This document shows positions 42,222 through 54,869 of a DNA stretch of 64,000 bases, piece after piece. The stretch is from positions 434,001 to 498,000 of the forward strand of contig NZ_CP096563.1 in assembly GCF_023221595.1 (NCBI RefSeq), in the 5' to 3' direction. Position 1 is the first letter of the stretch; the number at the start of each line of letters is the position of its first letter. The notes below the pieces were generated by a model, which did not search any database, was not told where the DNA came from, and saw nothing but the letters and a program-made list of their open reading frames with translations. Position numbers and translations under genes: made by a program. Origin of the DNA: Rhodococcus qingshengii JCM 15477. Lineage in GTDB: Bacteria > Actinomycetota > Actinomycetes > Mycobacteriales > Mycobacteriaceae.

Positions 42222-43919
42222 TCATTCGGCGGCAAGGAATATCGCCTTGGTGACGGCGACGGTTTCCAGTGGTCCCTTCGACGGTCCGACCAGCACGGTC
42301 CACCGATCTTCGGAACGATCTATCGGATAGCTGCTTTCGGACCACACGATGGGGGTATCCGTCCCTTGCCCTCGGCAGGAGTAGGCGCCCGCCAGGCTTG
42401 GGTTCGATTCGGGAGAGGGCCACGAACCGCCGTGCCGGACGCGGCAGAGAAGGCCGTTCTCGAGTTCGAGCCCGAAGGGGGTCGGGTCGGCGGGCGGCGG
42501 ATAGGCCTCGACGCCGTCCACGCCTCGAGCGGTGATCAGTTCTGTTCCCCAGGGAAATTGCAGGCAGAGAATCGAATCGGGCTCCGGGCCGACCCAACAC
42601 GCGTCCGCGCCGTCAGCGGTGATTCCGCAGGTGATGACTCCCGGCGTGACAGCCGACTGTGATGCTGCGTAGCACTCGCTGATCTTCATGGCCGGTGTTT
42701 GGACGCTCCAACCGGATGTGGGTTTGCCGGAACCGTCGACGGCAACAAGATTCACGATCTCGGTCGGGGTACCGCCTGCCGATGATCCCGCAGTCGCAGG
42801 CAAGCATCGGCAGAGGACTATGCGGGTGATCGTTCCCTCATCCGCCTTCTTGCCTTCGGGTGTGAAGGTGATTCGATAGCCGGTTCCCGCTTCGGTGTCG
42901 GCCGGAAAGACTGCGACCGATTCCCCATCGGAATTGGTTGTGGCAGTGAAGGGACCGTAAAGTTCGGCGGCGCGCTGCATCTTCTGGCCGACGGTCAGTC
43001 CGTCCAGTGTGGCAGCGCCGGTGCGGGGCGCGATTTCGACGAGAACGCCGTCGGTGAAGGTCAATTCGCAGTCCTGCCATTGGACGACCACTGTTCCGGT
43101 CTTCGATACCGGCGCAAGGTCGCCGGCGGCTTTCCGCGTTTCCTCCTCCGTCATGCCGATCCGAAGGTTGCGGAAGCCGCTGGTGGAGAGTCGCTCCCGT
43201 GCGGATTCGGGATCCGAGGCAACCGCCAGCCGTGCGGTGAGTTGCGCCGCGTTGGCAGCGTCGATCGCCATGCCCCCGGTTGCGTCGGCGATGCACTTCA
43301 GCTGGGCGGACGCAGCGGCGTCGAGCTTGAATCCGATGGTGTGGATGGTCAGGTCAGGATCGTGGGGCATCGCTTCGGTGGACTCACACGGAGGTTCGGT
43401 CGAGCAGGTGTCCTCCCCGTCGGAGACGAGGATGATCGTGCGCTCACCATCGGCGGGGAGTGCGGCGGCCGCTTGCTGAAGTGCAGACAGGATCGGCGTG
43501 TATCCCGACGCGGACAACCCGTCGATTCCCGCTGCGAATGCATTTCGATCGAGTGGTCCGAGTGGCACGACGGTCTTGATGTCGCGGCAACCCGCGACCT
43601 TCTCGGCGTCGCTGCTACCCGTGGCGGTGCCGTACGCGATCAGACCGAGCGCAGCATCGTCTGGGAGGCCACTGACGAGAGTGTGAATCGCGTTCTTGGC
43701 GGCATCGATTCGAGGACCGGGAGCGTCCTGCTTCATCGACCCCGAGGCATCCAGCACGATGACGGTAGGCGCCGTTGCGCTCACTTCTGAAGCTGGATCA
43801 GCAGTGACACTTACCTGCTGGGTCCCGCCTGCTTCTTTGGGCCCGCCACTGCCCTGCGTCGAACACCCGACGGCAATGATCGCAGTCGCCGCAATACAGA
43901 TCGCCACACGAAGACGCAT
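42222..43919 (-). CDS. Lipoprotein with von Willebrand factor A domain
   Basis: This 565-residue protein has a signal peptide ending in the lipobox IIAVGC, so it should be anchored on the outer face of the cell membrane. Residues about 50-230 form a VWA domain with an intact metal-binding MIDAS site (DASGS, a Thr in SGYTPI, and Asp in VSDGED). The remaining 330 residues are Cys-rich and unlike any family I recognise; they may hold disulphide-bonded beta domains. VWA domains bind proteins in a metal-dependent way. No partner such as a MoxR ATPase is adjacent, so it may be an adhesion or envelope protein. Confidence 0.82.
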   Translation of the reverse strand: MRLRVAICIAATAIIAVGCSTQGSGGPKEAGGTQQVSVTADPASEVSATAPTVIVLDASGSMKQDAPGPRIDAAKNAIHTLVSGLPDDAALGLIAYGTATGSSDAEKVAGCRDIKTVVPLGPLDRNAFAAGIDGLSASGYTPILSALQQAAAALPADGERTIILVSDGEDTCSTEPPCESTEAMPHDPDLTIHTIGFKLDAAASAQLKCIADATGGMAIDAANAAQLTARLAVASDPESARERLSTSGFRNLRIGMTEEETRKAAGDLAPVSKTGTVVVQWQDCELTFTDGVLVEIAPRTGAATLDGLTVGQKMQRAAELYGPFTATTNSDGESVAVFPADTEAGTGYRITFTPEGKKADEGTITRIVLCRCLPATAGSSAGGTPTEIVNLVAVDGSGKPTSGWSVQTPAMKISECYAASQSAVTPGVITCGITADGADACWVGPEPDSILCLQFPWGTELITARGVDGVEAYPPPADPTPFGLELENGLLCRVRHGGSWPSPESNPSLAGAYSCRGQGTDTPIVWSESSYPIDRSEDRWTVLVGPSKGPLETVAVTKAIFLAAE

Positions 43920-43978
43920 GGAACGAGGCTACGAGCTGACGTGGCCGGCCAACAGTCGTCCGAACGGACGACACTGGC

Positions 43979-44692
43979 TCAGCGAATCGCGAGTCGCTCC
44001 TTGCGGAGCTTGTCGACCTCGGGCAGATGCAGGGGTTCAAGCTCGTTCACACCCAAGGCGCGCATGAGCAGGAGGTCCGCGAGTTCGGGGTTGCGAGCCA
44101 AAGCGGGTCCGTGCATGTACGTCCCGATCACCGAACCCTGCACGACGCCTTCGAATCCGTCGCCGACGCCGTTTCCGACACCATGGGTGACACGTGCGAA
44201 TCCAGAGGCTGAGCTACCCAGAGTTGTTCCGCCGCGATGGTTCTCGAACCCCGAGAGGGGCGCGGTGAGTCCGTCGATCAGCGGCTTCGTGATGACTTCG
44301 CCGATGGAACGCTTCTCCTGCGGCGAGGTCGTGACGTCGAGCATCGAGACACCGTCGACGCGTTCGCCGCTGGAGGTTTCGTACCAGTTGCCGAGCACCT
44401 GAATGGCAGCGCAGATCGCCAGAACCGGTGCGCCACGCTCGGCGGCGCGTTGCAGACCAGGGTATTTCGCGAGGTGACGCGTTGCGAGGCGCTGAGCGGA
44501 ATCCTCGGCGCCACCCAACGTGTACACGTCGAGCGAATCGGGGACCGGATCGCTGAGGGTGATGTCCACGATTTCGGCGTCGTAGCCGCGCATCCGCAGA
44601 CGCTGACGCAGGATCAGGGCATTGCCGCCGTCGCCGTAGGTGCCCATGACGTCGGGGAGTACCAGACCGATGCGAACTGTCGAGTCAGACAT
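43979..44692 (-). CDS. gatD: Lipid II isoglutaminyl synthase, glutaminase subunit GatD
   Basis: This 237-residue class I glutamine amidotransferase of the CobB/CobQ type frees ammonia from glutamine. MurT then uses it to amidate the D-glutamate of lipid II. The catalytic cysteine lies in VLAICAAIQVLGNWYE and the histidine in GTYMHGPALARNPELAD. The ATG at 44692 lies inside the end of murT (8-bp overlap), which indicates coupled synthesis of the two subunits. The longer frame upstream would read through murT. The order murT-gatD matches Rv3712-Rv3713. Confidence 0.93.
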   Translation of the reverse strand: MSDSTVRIGLVLPDVMGTYGDGGNALILRQRLRMRGYDAEIVDITLSDPVPDSLDVYTLGGAEDSAQRLATRHLAKYPGLQRAAERGAPVLAICAAIQVLGNWYETSSGERVDGVSMLDVTTSPQEKRSIGEVITKPLIDGLTAPLSGFENHRGGTTLGSSASGFARVTHGVGNGVGDGFEGVVQGSVIGTYMHGPALARNPELADLLLMRALGVNELEPLHLPEVDKLRKERLAIR

Positions 44693-45938
44693 TGCGAGAC
44701 TCCTTCGCGATGGCAGTGTTGAGGTCACGGAAGGCCGTGTAGTTCGCCAGTACCTCCACACGTCCGGGAGGGCAGGAAGCGATGGCGCGCAACGGGTCCG
44801 GGTCGAGAGTGTGCTCGACGCCCGCGTACGTGAGGCGAACTGCCAGATCTGTTCCGCGTTCACCGGCGGCCACTACCTTGACACCTTCGAAGTGCTCGAA
44901 CTTCACGTCCCACAGCCAGGAGAGGTCCTCGCCGTCCGGCACCTGACCGTTCACCGCGATGACCAGACCGTCCACCGTGGGATCGATCATCGACAACGCT
45001 TCCTGCCAGCCGGCGGGATTCTTCGCGAGCAGCATGTGAACGGAGTGCGGTCCGACCTCGACGGTGCTGTATCGACCTGCGACTTCTTGAACCGTCGATG
45101 CGGCGGCAACTGCCCCGACCGGATCTGCACCCAAAGCCGCTGCAGCCGCTACGGCCTGAGCTGCGTTGCCGCGGTTGGCTTTTCCGGGGAGGGTCAACGT
45201 CATCGGAATCTTCAGGCCGTCGGGGCCGTAGAGATTGTCGTCGTCGAGCCACCAGGTCGGCTCGGGCCGCGCGAAGTCGGAACCGGTACTGCGCCAGTGC
45301 TTTCCCTCCCACACGATGGGTTCGCCGGTGCGCGGGCAGCTGACGGAATCGCCGGCCCAACCGCCGCCGGCAGCAACCCACACGACGTTGGTGGCGTCGT
45401 ATGCCACGGAGGTGACCAGTACGTCGTCGCAGTTGGCGACGATCACCGCATTCGGATGCGCGTTGACGCACGCGCGCAGTTTCCGTTCGATCATGTTGAT
45501 CTCGCCGACCCGGTCGAGCTGATCGCGGCTGAGATTCAGCAGCACGATCACTTCCGGGTTCACGGCGTCGGCTACGTGGGGGACGTGCAGTTCGTCGACC
45601 TCGAGTGCCGCCAGCGTCGCATCGGTACGCGCGGCCAGGGCGGCCACGATCCCGGCATCCATGTTGGCGCCGTCGGCCTGCGTGGCGACGTTACCGAGTG
45701 TCGCGAGCGCTGCGGCGGTCATACGCGTGGTCGTCGACTTGCCGTTGGTGCCGGTGACCACGACGGTGCGCTTGCCGCGTCCGAGCTGAGTCATGAGCGT
45801 CGGGTCGATCTTGAGGGCGATCAGCCCGCCGATCATCGAACCCTTGCCGCGACCGGCCTTCTGCGATGCCCAAGATGCTGCTGCGGCAGCTCGCATGGCG
45901 AGCTTTCCGCGCGCTGTGATCGATAGTCCAGTTCCCAC
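44685..45938 (-). CDS. murT: Lipid II isoglutaminyl synthase, Mur ligase subunit MurT
   Basis: This 417-residue Mur-ligase-fold ATPase partners GatD to amidate the second residue of the peptidoglycan stem peptide. The nucleotide loop is VVVTGTNGKSTTTRM. A central insertion carries cysteines (ANCDDV... SCPRTGEPIVW), the place of the zinc ribbon in staphylococcal MurT, but I see fewer than four cysteines there, so zinc binding may be lost. The C-terminal DUF1727 domain follows. The start is a GTG. The pair is usually essential in mycobacteria. Confidence 0.93.
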   Translation of the reverse strand: MGTGLSITARGKLAMRAAAAASWASQKAGRGKGSMIGGLIALKIDPTLMTQLGRGKRTVVVTGTNGKSTTTRMTAAALATLGNVATQADGANMDAGIVAALAARTDATLAALEVDELHVPHVADAVNPEVIVLLNLSRDQLDRVGEINMIERKLRACVNAHPNAVIVANCDDVLVTSVAYDATNVVWVAAGGGWAGDSVSCPRTGEPIVWEGKHWRSTGSDFARPEPTWWLDDDNLYGPDGLKIPMTLTLPGKANRGNAAQAVAAAAALGADPVGAVAAASTVQEVAGRYSTVEVGPHSVHMLLAKNPAGWQEALSMIDPTVDGLVIAVNGQVPDGEDLSWLWDVKFEHFEGVKVVAAGERGTDLAVRLTYAGVEHTLDPDPLRAIASCPPGRVEVLANYTAFRDLNTAIAKESRNV

Positions 45939-45963
45939 GGCCCGAGTTTGGCACAGGGCGTCG

Positions 45964-46905
45964 TCAGACGCCGAGTCGCGCCGGTGGTGAGGCTGCAGGT
46001 GTGTCCGAGAAAACAGTGTTCGCGGGCTTACGTCTCATCTGTGCGGCGCTCGCTCCGGCGATCACGATGACCGCCCCGACCAGTGACAACGGGCTCGGAT
46101 CCTCGTGCAGGAACAGCCAGGACGCGCCGATTCCCACGACTGGCACCAGCAAGGAGAGCGGCGCCACCATGCCGGCGGGATAGCGGCCCATGAGCATCGT
46201 CCAGAGCCCGGATCCGGCGATGGTGCCGAGCAGAATGATGTAGGCCAGCCCGACCAGCGACGGCCAGGCGTCGGCGCTGAATGCGGTGCCGAGTGCGTGC
46301 CAGCCGACTGTGGGGCCCTCGACCACGGCTGACAGTGCGAGCATCGGCAACGGCGGGATGACACACATCCACAACATCAAGCGCATCGGTGCAGGCTCGC
46401 CGACGGTGTTCGCCGCGGCCAAGCGGCTGCCGAGATTGCCGAACGCCCAGGACAGGCCGCCGAGGAGCGTGAGGATGACGGGCAACAGTGCCGCGTGGTG
46501 CGAGCGGTCCCAGCCGATCAAGGACATCCCGCCAACGGCGACGGCGATACCGGAGACTTGCCAGACGCTGAGCTTCTCGCGGAGCAGGAAAGCGCCGAGT
46601 AGGACGGTGAACGGTGCTGACGACTGCAGGACAAGTGATGCAAGGCCCGTCGGCATCCCCGAATGCATCGCCCAGAAGAGGAAGACGAACTGGCCGAATC
46701 CGAAACCGAATCCGTAGAGCAGCAGCCAGCGGAGCGGCACCTGTGGACGCGGCACGAAGATGACCACCGGAATCGCGATGATCAGAAACCGCAGCGCTGC
46801 GAAGAAGAACGGCGGGAAATGATCCAGGCCGACGCGAATGGCCAGGAAGTTCAGACCCCACAAGACGATCACGGTCAGGCCGAGGAGACGGTCGCGGGGA
46901 GTCAT
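45964..46905 (-). CDS. EamA/DMT-family metabolite exporter
   Basis: This 313-residue membrane protein has ten predicted helices in two EamA repeats. The first repeat contains GLNFLAIRVGLDHFPPFFFA and the second GLSWAFGNLGSRLA. DMT proteins of this sort often export amino acids or other metabolites (RhaT/YdcZ/EamA-like). It diverges from a LysR-type regulator gene 71 bp away, which probably controls it; a perfect inverted repeat lies at the regulator's own start. Neither gene is found at this place in the M. tuberculosis map as I recall it. Confidence 0.85.
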   Translation of the reverse strand: MTPRDRLLGLTVIVLWGLNFLAIRVGLDHFPPFFFAALRFLIIAIPVVIFVPRPQVPLRWLLLYGFGFGFGQFVFLFWAMHSGMPTGLASLVLQSSAPFTVLLGAFLLREKLSVWQVSGIAVAVGGMSLIGWDRSHHAALLPVILTLLGGLSWAFGNLGSRLAAANTVGEPAPMRLMLWMCVIPPLPMLALSAVVEGPTVGWHALGTAFSADAWPSLVGLAYIILLGTIAGSGLWTMLMGRYPAGMVAPLSLLVPVVGIGASWLFLHEDPSPLSLVGAVIVIAGASAAQMRRKPANTVFSDTPAASPPARLGV

Positions 46906-46957
46906 GCGTTAATCGTGAGCCTTACGAAGCATCAGAACAAGCGAATATAGATGCACT

Positions 46958-46982
46958 ATCCATGTAGTTTTGCTACATGGAT
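46958..46982. promoter_or_regulatory. LysR-type operator: 10-bp inverted repeat over the regulator's start codon
   Basis: ATCCATGTAG (46958-46967) and CTACATGGAT (46973-46982) are perfect inverted repeats around TTTTG. They fit the LysR T-N11-A pattern. The right arm includes the first ATG of the regulator, so binding would directly block its expression; the same site can serve the divergent exporter gene. Confidence 0.7.
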
Positions 46983-47888
46983 ATTCGTCACCGTATGGAT
47001 GCCACGCGCTTGCGAATCCTCCGCGAGCTCGCCGACCGAGGAACCGTCGGCGCTACTGCTCTCGCCCTCTCGATGACGCCGTCCGCCGTCTCGCAACAAC
47101 TCAAGATCCTCGGACGAGAAGCGGGGGTCTCGCTCCTCGAACCGGACGGGCGCACGCTGCGCCTCACCGACGCGGGTCGAGCGCTGGTGCTTCGCGCCGA
47201 CGACGTGGTGGCGGCGCTAGACAGGGCGGCGGACGAGATGGCGTCGTACCGAGGCTCGCCGCGGGGAAAGGTGCGAGTCGCGTTCTTTCCCTCCGGCGCG
47301 GCGCTCCTGCTGCCCGGTGTCCTGACGGCGCTGAAGAACTCGGACGTGGACATCGACGCCTACGACGTCGACAAACCGGCGTCCGCCGTCCCTGGGCTGT
47401 TGGCCGATCACGATGTGATCCTCACCCACCGTGACGAACGCGGAGCCGAGACGTCGTTTCCCCGGGTCAGCGTGCAACCGCTGATGCGTGAACCGATCGA
47501 TCTGGTGCTGCGGCCTGATCATCCACTCGCCGAGCAGGATTCGGTCCGGCTGGAACAATTGGCCGACGAGAACTGGATAAGCGTGCGCGGCGGGTTTCCG
47601 GTCGACGACGTTCTGCTGTCGGTTGCGTCGGTAACCGGCGTCCAGCCTCGCGTCGCTCATCGGATAAACGATTTCCGCGTCATCGAAGAGCTGGTGGCGG
47701 CGGGCCACGGCGTGGCTTTGATGCCGCGATACGCGATCACGCATCCCGGAGTTTCGAGGAAACCGGTGGCGGGAGTGCGCGCTGCACGAGTTTATGAATT
47801 GGCAACTCGTTTACACGCCAACCGCAGTCCGGCTATCGGAGTCGTGCTCGACGCCTTTCGTGACGTCGCGCGTGCTGTCGGTGAATGA
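46977..47888 (+). CDS. LysR-family transcriptional regulator
   Basis: This protein has 303 residues from the first ATG, or 297 from the second (46995), which gives a start like most homologues (MDATRLRILRELADRG). The N-terminal winged helix-turn-helix contains TALALSMTPSAVSQQLKIL. The rest is a periplasmic-binding-like effector domain. Neither ATG has a ribosome-binding site, so the mRNA may be leaderless or the second ATG may be used. An inverted repeat covers the first ATG. The stop codon lies in the first unit of an 18-bp tandem repeat, so the exact C-terminus may vary between strains. Confidence 0.87.
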   Translation: MDIRHRMDATRLRILRELADRGTVGATALALSMTPSAVSQQLKILGREAGVSLLEPDGRTLRLTDAGRALVLRADDVVAALDRAADEMASYRGSPRGKVRVAFFPSGAALLLPGVLTALKNSDVDIDAYDVDKPASAVPGLLADHDVILTHRDERGAETSFPRVSVQPLMREPIDLVLRPDHPLAEQDSVRLEQLADENWISVRGGFPVDDVLLSVASVTGVQPRVAHRINDFRVIEELVAAGHGVALMPRYAITHPGVSRKPVAGVRAARVYELATRLHANRSPAIGVVLDAFRDVARAVGE

Positions 47889-47961
47889 AGGCTGTCGGTG
47901 AATGAAGGGCCGTTGGTGAATGAACGGCTGTCGGTGAATGAGCAGCTGTTGGTGAATGAAC
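47874..47961 (+). repeat. Five tandem copies of a 17-18-bp repeat at the end of the LysR gene
   Basis: Units start near 47874, 47891, 47909, 47927 and 47945 and share the core GCTGTYGGTGAATGAA. Each unit carries in-frame TGA or near-stop codons. The first unit encodes the last residues and stop of the LysR regulator. This is a minisatellite-like locus just before a strong terminator. Confidence 0.85.
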
Positions 47962-47964
47962 ACA

Positions 47965-47999
47965 AAACGGGAGCGACACGATTAGTGTCGCTCCCGTTT
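47965..47999. terminator. Bidirectional terminator between the LysR and SHOCT genes
   Basis: A perfect 15-bp stem (47965-47979 with 47985-47999) with a 5-nt loop has A-rich and T-rich ends, so it can act for both strands. Confidence 0.85.
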
Positions 48000-48050
48000 C
48001 GGTAGTGCAATCCTCACGGTTTAGTGAGGGTCGCTTAGTGAGGGCCGGTA

Positions 48051-48428
48051 TCAGGCGAGAGCCTTGGCCTTCAGTGCTGCGAATTCTTCTTCACTGATGG
48101 TGCCGGCGTCGAGAAGTGCCTTTGCATCTGCGATGGATTCGGCCGGGGACTTTCCGGCAACCTCACGGATGTAGCTGTCCTGTGCGTTCTTGACCTGCTG
48201 CGCAGCCTCGAGGGACCGCTGTGCCATTCCGTCACTGCGAACGATCAGGTAGACGAGCGAGGTGAGCAGCGGAATGAAGAACAGGAAGACGATCCAGATT
48301 GCCTTCACCCAGCCGGAGGTCTTGTGATCGCGGAACAGGTCGGTGATGATCGAGAAGAGCAGGATCAAGTACGCGATGAACGCGAAGCTGATGATGATCA
48401 GCCAGAGGAAGTCCCAAAAGGAATCCAT
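48051..48428 (-). CDS. Small membrane protein with PLDc_N and SHOCT domains
   Basis: This 125-residue protein has two transmembrane helices (WLIIISFAFIAYLILLFSII and AIWIVFLFFIPLLTSLVYLI) separated by a short basic loop, the pattern of the PLDc_N domain. The C-terminus is a SHOCT domain (ADAKALLDAGTISEEEFAALKAK). ATG 48428 is preferred to one six codons upstream because GGAG lies seven to eight bases before it. Its role is unknown; SHOCT domains are thought to mediate oligomer or membrane-associated assembly. It is a single-gene unit between two terminators. Confidence 0.85.
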   Translation of the reverse strand: MDSFWDFLWLIIISFAFIAYLILLFSIITDLFRDHKTSGWVKAIWIVFLFFIPLLTSLVYLIVRSDGMAQRSLEAAQQVKNAQDSYIREVAGKSPAESIADAKALLDAGTISEEEFAALKAKALA

Positions 48429-48608
48429 TGTCGAGCTCCATTTCACAAGTCGGATTTGTCTGAGCTGACTATCTCACGCGCACGTGGCGTCTGCATCATC
48501 CTCGATGGGTGAATTCTTTTTGTTAACTTCGCTAACCGACTCTTTCGGGACCAATGTCATGCCGAATCGAAAACATCGACCGAAAATCTTCAGTGCTCTG
48601 AAAACGAC

Positions 48609-48641
48609 CCTGGCCCCACCCGAAAATCGGGTGAGACCAGG
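48609..48641 (-). terminator. Terminator of leuA
   Basis: A 14-bp stem with two G-U pairs (48609-48622 with 48628-48641) lies 28 bp after the leuA stop. It is GC-rich with no long U-tract. Confidence 0.65.
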
Positions 48642-48668
48642 GATTGTTCACGAGTCGGGAGCTGAGTG

Positions 48669-50522
<1,854 letters not shown>

Positions 50523-50567
50523 TCAAGACCATGAGTCCGGAAGGCTTGGTCGACCGGCGCACAAAAA

Positions 50568-50579
50568 CCCCGCGGCGGG
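50568..50579 (-). promoter_or_regulatory. leuA attenuator stem region
   Basis: On the transcribed strand a CCCG/CGGG hairpin is followed by five U residues (50563-50567), a terminator-like structure. Part of it (CCCGCCGCG) can instead pair with CGCGACGGG inside the leader-peptide codons upstream, a plausible competing fold for attenuation. Confidence 0.55.
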
Positions 50580-50592
50580 AGGCCAGTCTGGA

Positions 50593-50643
50593 TCAGACCC
50601 CGTCGCGGCAACCAAGAAGGAGTGCGCGCTGCATGCACAGCAC
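50593..50643 (-). CDS. leuA leader peptide
   Basis: A 16-codon frame reads VLCMQRALLLGCRDGV from a GTG with AGGAG four bases upstream; an ATG start three codons later is also possible. Four of its residues are leucine, three in a row. It lies about 115 bp upstream of leuA on the same strand. Leader peptides of this type control leuA by ribosome stalling when Leu-tRNA is scarce, and attenuation of leuA is known in actinobacteria. The frame is too short to appear in normal gene calls. Confidence 0.75.
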   Translation of the reverse strand: MLCMQRALLLGCRDGV

Positions 50644-50747
50644 TCTACTCCTGGATTTCGCGAGAAATCGGTGGGGTTCGCCCTCATGTCCAATTTGTCG
50701 CCGAATTGTGCTGCCGTTTCGGCCCCGAAAATGGTGGACTGTCGTCC

Positions 50748-51113
50748 ATGGATCCCCGAATCGCCGTGGCGAGGACGTACCTCGACGCGCTCCGCAGTCA
50801 CGATGGCAGTTCCGTACCGCTGGCTCCGGACGCGGTACGCCACGAGGTCGGGCTCAAGACCGGATTTTCGGGGAATCATTTGCGGCGCAGCCTTTCCGGA
50901 GGTCCTCAGTATCGCGTGATCCGCGACATTCGTGAGGTGGAGTGGACGGTCGACGGGGACGACCTGACGGCTGACTACCTCCTCGACGCCGGGTTGTTCG
51001 GGCGGAACCTGATGACCGTTCGGGTTACCGAGACCTTCCGGATACCCGCTGACGATCACCGCATTCACCACATCACCGCGAAGATTCGACCGGCGCGCGC
51101 CAAGCACACGTGA
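50748..51113 (+). CDS. SnoaL/NTF2-like fold protein (DUF8021-type)
   Basis: This 121-residue protein has the pattern of the NTF2-like fold: N-terminal helices (VARTYLDALRSHDGSSVPLA), then a curved sheet with EVEWTVDGDDLTADYLLD and alternating hydrophobic residues. It could be an enzyme such as a ketosteroid isomerase-like protein or a ligand-binding protein; the active residues cannot be judged. The ATG is chosen for a sensible N-terminus; the frame upstream runs into the leuA promoter region. It is coupled by a stop-start overlap to the next gene. Confidence 0.7.
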   Translation: MDPRIAVARTYLDALRSHDGSSVPLAPDAVRHEVGLKTGFSGNHLRRSLSGGPQYRVIRDIREVEWTVDGDDLTADYLLDAGLFGRNLMTVRVTETFRIPADDHRIHHITAKIRPARAKHT

Positions 51114-52066
51114 TGCGCTCGATCCGCTGGATCGTCTGTTCACTGCTGATCGTTCTCGCTGGTCTCGGTGCTGCCGGCTCGGTGCTCGCGCTGTTCGTCC
51201 ACACCCAGGTGAACGACACCGACAGTTACGTCGAGACGGTTGCCCCGTTGGCTTCCGAACCTGCTGTCCAAGCGGCTGTCGTTGATCGGCTGACCGAGGA
51301 ACTGACGCAGCGGTTGGACCGGTTTCCGCAGGTGGTGACGAGACAAGCCGAGAAACTTGTTCGGGAGGCGGCTCAGTCGTTGGTCTCCAGCGACCAGTTC
51401 GCGACGCTCTGGACCGCGGCCAACCGTCAGGCGCACGCGCAACTTGCTGCGATGGTGACCGGCAGAGCCACCGACGGCATCGTTCGGTCCGACGACAGCG
51501 GAACAGTCACCTTGTCCCTCGAGCCGATCATGACAGAACTGCGGACGAACCTCCGCGATCGCGGATTCACCGTCGTCGATCGTCTTCCGACGTTCGATCC
51601 GCAGTTCGAGATCCTGCAATCCGACGAGCTGGTGCGGGCCCAGGACCTCTCGAACACTCTCGACCGGGCAGCGGCCTGGCTGCCGTGGGTGTCGCTGGCC
51701 TGTGCGATCGCGGCCGTCGCAGTTGCGCCGAGGAGAATGCGCGCACTGTCCCTGGTCGGGCTGGCGACGGCGGTGGCGATGATCGCCCTGTTGGTGGCGC
51801 TGGCCGTCGTGCGGCGGGTCTATTTACAGAATTCAGACATACCGTCATCTGAGGCGGCAGTCGCGGTGTACGACGCGCTGGCAGTTTCGCTGGTCAGCAG
51901 TATCCGCGTGCTTCTCGCCTGCGGAGTTGCCGTCACGGTGGTCGGTTACGTTGCCGGTGGCTCGCGTTCTGCGACGTTGATGCGATCGCGGATCTCGCAA
52001 CTGATCCCGCGCGGATCTGAGGCGAACAGCAGTACGCATCGGGAAGTCCCAGGACCACCTCGGTAA
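51113..52066 (+). CDS. Membrane protein of unknown function
   Basis: This protein of about 317 residues has one N-terminal helix (WIVCSLLIVLAGLGAAGSVL), an extracytoplasmic domain of about 130 residues rich in charged residues and amphipathic helices, and three helices near the C-terminus. The pattern is common in actinobacterial envelope proteins. The start overlaps the stop of the previous gene (GTGATG; GTG at 51110 or ATG at 51113). I do not recognise a function. It ends 49 bp before ask. Confidence 0.7.
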   Translation: MRSIRWIVCSLLIVLAGLGAAGSVLALFVHTQVNDTDSYVETVAPLASEPAVQAAVVDRLTEELTQRLDRFPQVVTRQAEKLVREAAQSLVSSDQFATLWTAANRQAHAQLAAMVTGRATDGIVRSDDSGTVTLSLEPIMTELRTNLRDRGFTVVDRLPTFDPQFEILQSDELVRAQDLSNTLDRAAAWLPWVSLACAIAAVAVAPRRMRALSLVGLATAVAMIALLVALAVVRRVYLQNSDIPSSEAAVAVYDALAVSLVSSIRVLLACGVAVTVVGYVAGGSRSATLMRSRISQLIPRGSEANSSTHREVPGPPR

Positions 52067-52115
52067 GCTCGACCTCTGGTATCTGTAAACAATTTCGACC
52101 TGGAGGTAGAAACGC

Positions 52116-54422
<2,307 letters not shown>

Positions 54423-54436
54423 ATCTTTCGTTCGGT

Positions 54437-54466
54437 ACCGGCCCCGCACCTAGGTGTGGGGCCGGT
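54437..54466. terminator. Terminator after asd
   Basis: A 13-bp stem with one G-U pair (54437-54449 with 54454-54466) closes a CTAG loop and is followed by GTCGTTTC. It lies between asd and the convergent Imm51-like gene and can serve both. Confidence 0.85.
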
Positions 54467-54484
54467 GTCGTTTCGACAGGCGCT

Positions 54485-54826
54485 CTAGTCGAGTTCGGAA
54501 ATGGCGACCAGGCCACCGAGGTACTCGGCATCCGAATACGCTTTGGCGAGTAGCGCTCCGAGCTCACCGAGAGCTCCGTTGTCGCTGCCGTACGCAACAA
54601 ACATGCCCGCTTCGGGATCGGTGCCGAAGCGGCCCTCCAGATGCGGTGCATCGCGGCCTACCACTGCGTAGGCGACCGACGCCCAGTCGTAACCGGAGCC
54701 TTCGAAACCCTCTACCTGCTCGAATATCGATGCCACCTTGCCGAAATGCTGGTCGGTGAGCATCAGTGACCAGTTGCCCGGAGACGTTTCGAAAAGCTGT
54801 AGCGGTTCGATCGATGGTGATGTCAT
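54485..54826 (-). CDS. Imm51-family immunity-like protein
   Basis: This 113-residue protein has the pattern of the Imm51 (immunity protein 51) family of polymorphic toxin systems: a first strand with LQLFETSPGNWSLMLTD, then VEGFEGSGYDWASVAYAVV and an acidic C-terminal helix with YSDAEYLGGLVAISEL. ATG 54826 is chosen because it gives the usual start; the frame beyond has no ribosome-binding site. No toxin with an RHS, LXG or WXG backbone is adjacent, so it is an orphan immunity gene or has been adapted to another use. Confidence 0.65.
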   Translation of the reverse strand: MTSPSIEPLQLFETSPGNWSLMLTDQHFGKVASIFEQVEGFEGSGYDWASVAYAVVGRDAPHLEGRFGTDPEAGMFVAYGSDNGALGELGALLAKAYSDAEYLGGLVAISELD

Positions 54827-54869
54827 GCGTGTATTGAAGCAGATCCGACCGACAGGTTTCAGTCGGCCG

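Noticed and set aside
47874..47961. CRISPR array
   Set aside because: The repeats are only 17-18 bp and directly adjacent with no spacers, and no cas gene is present.
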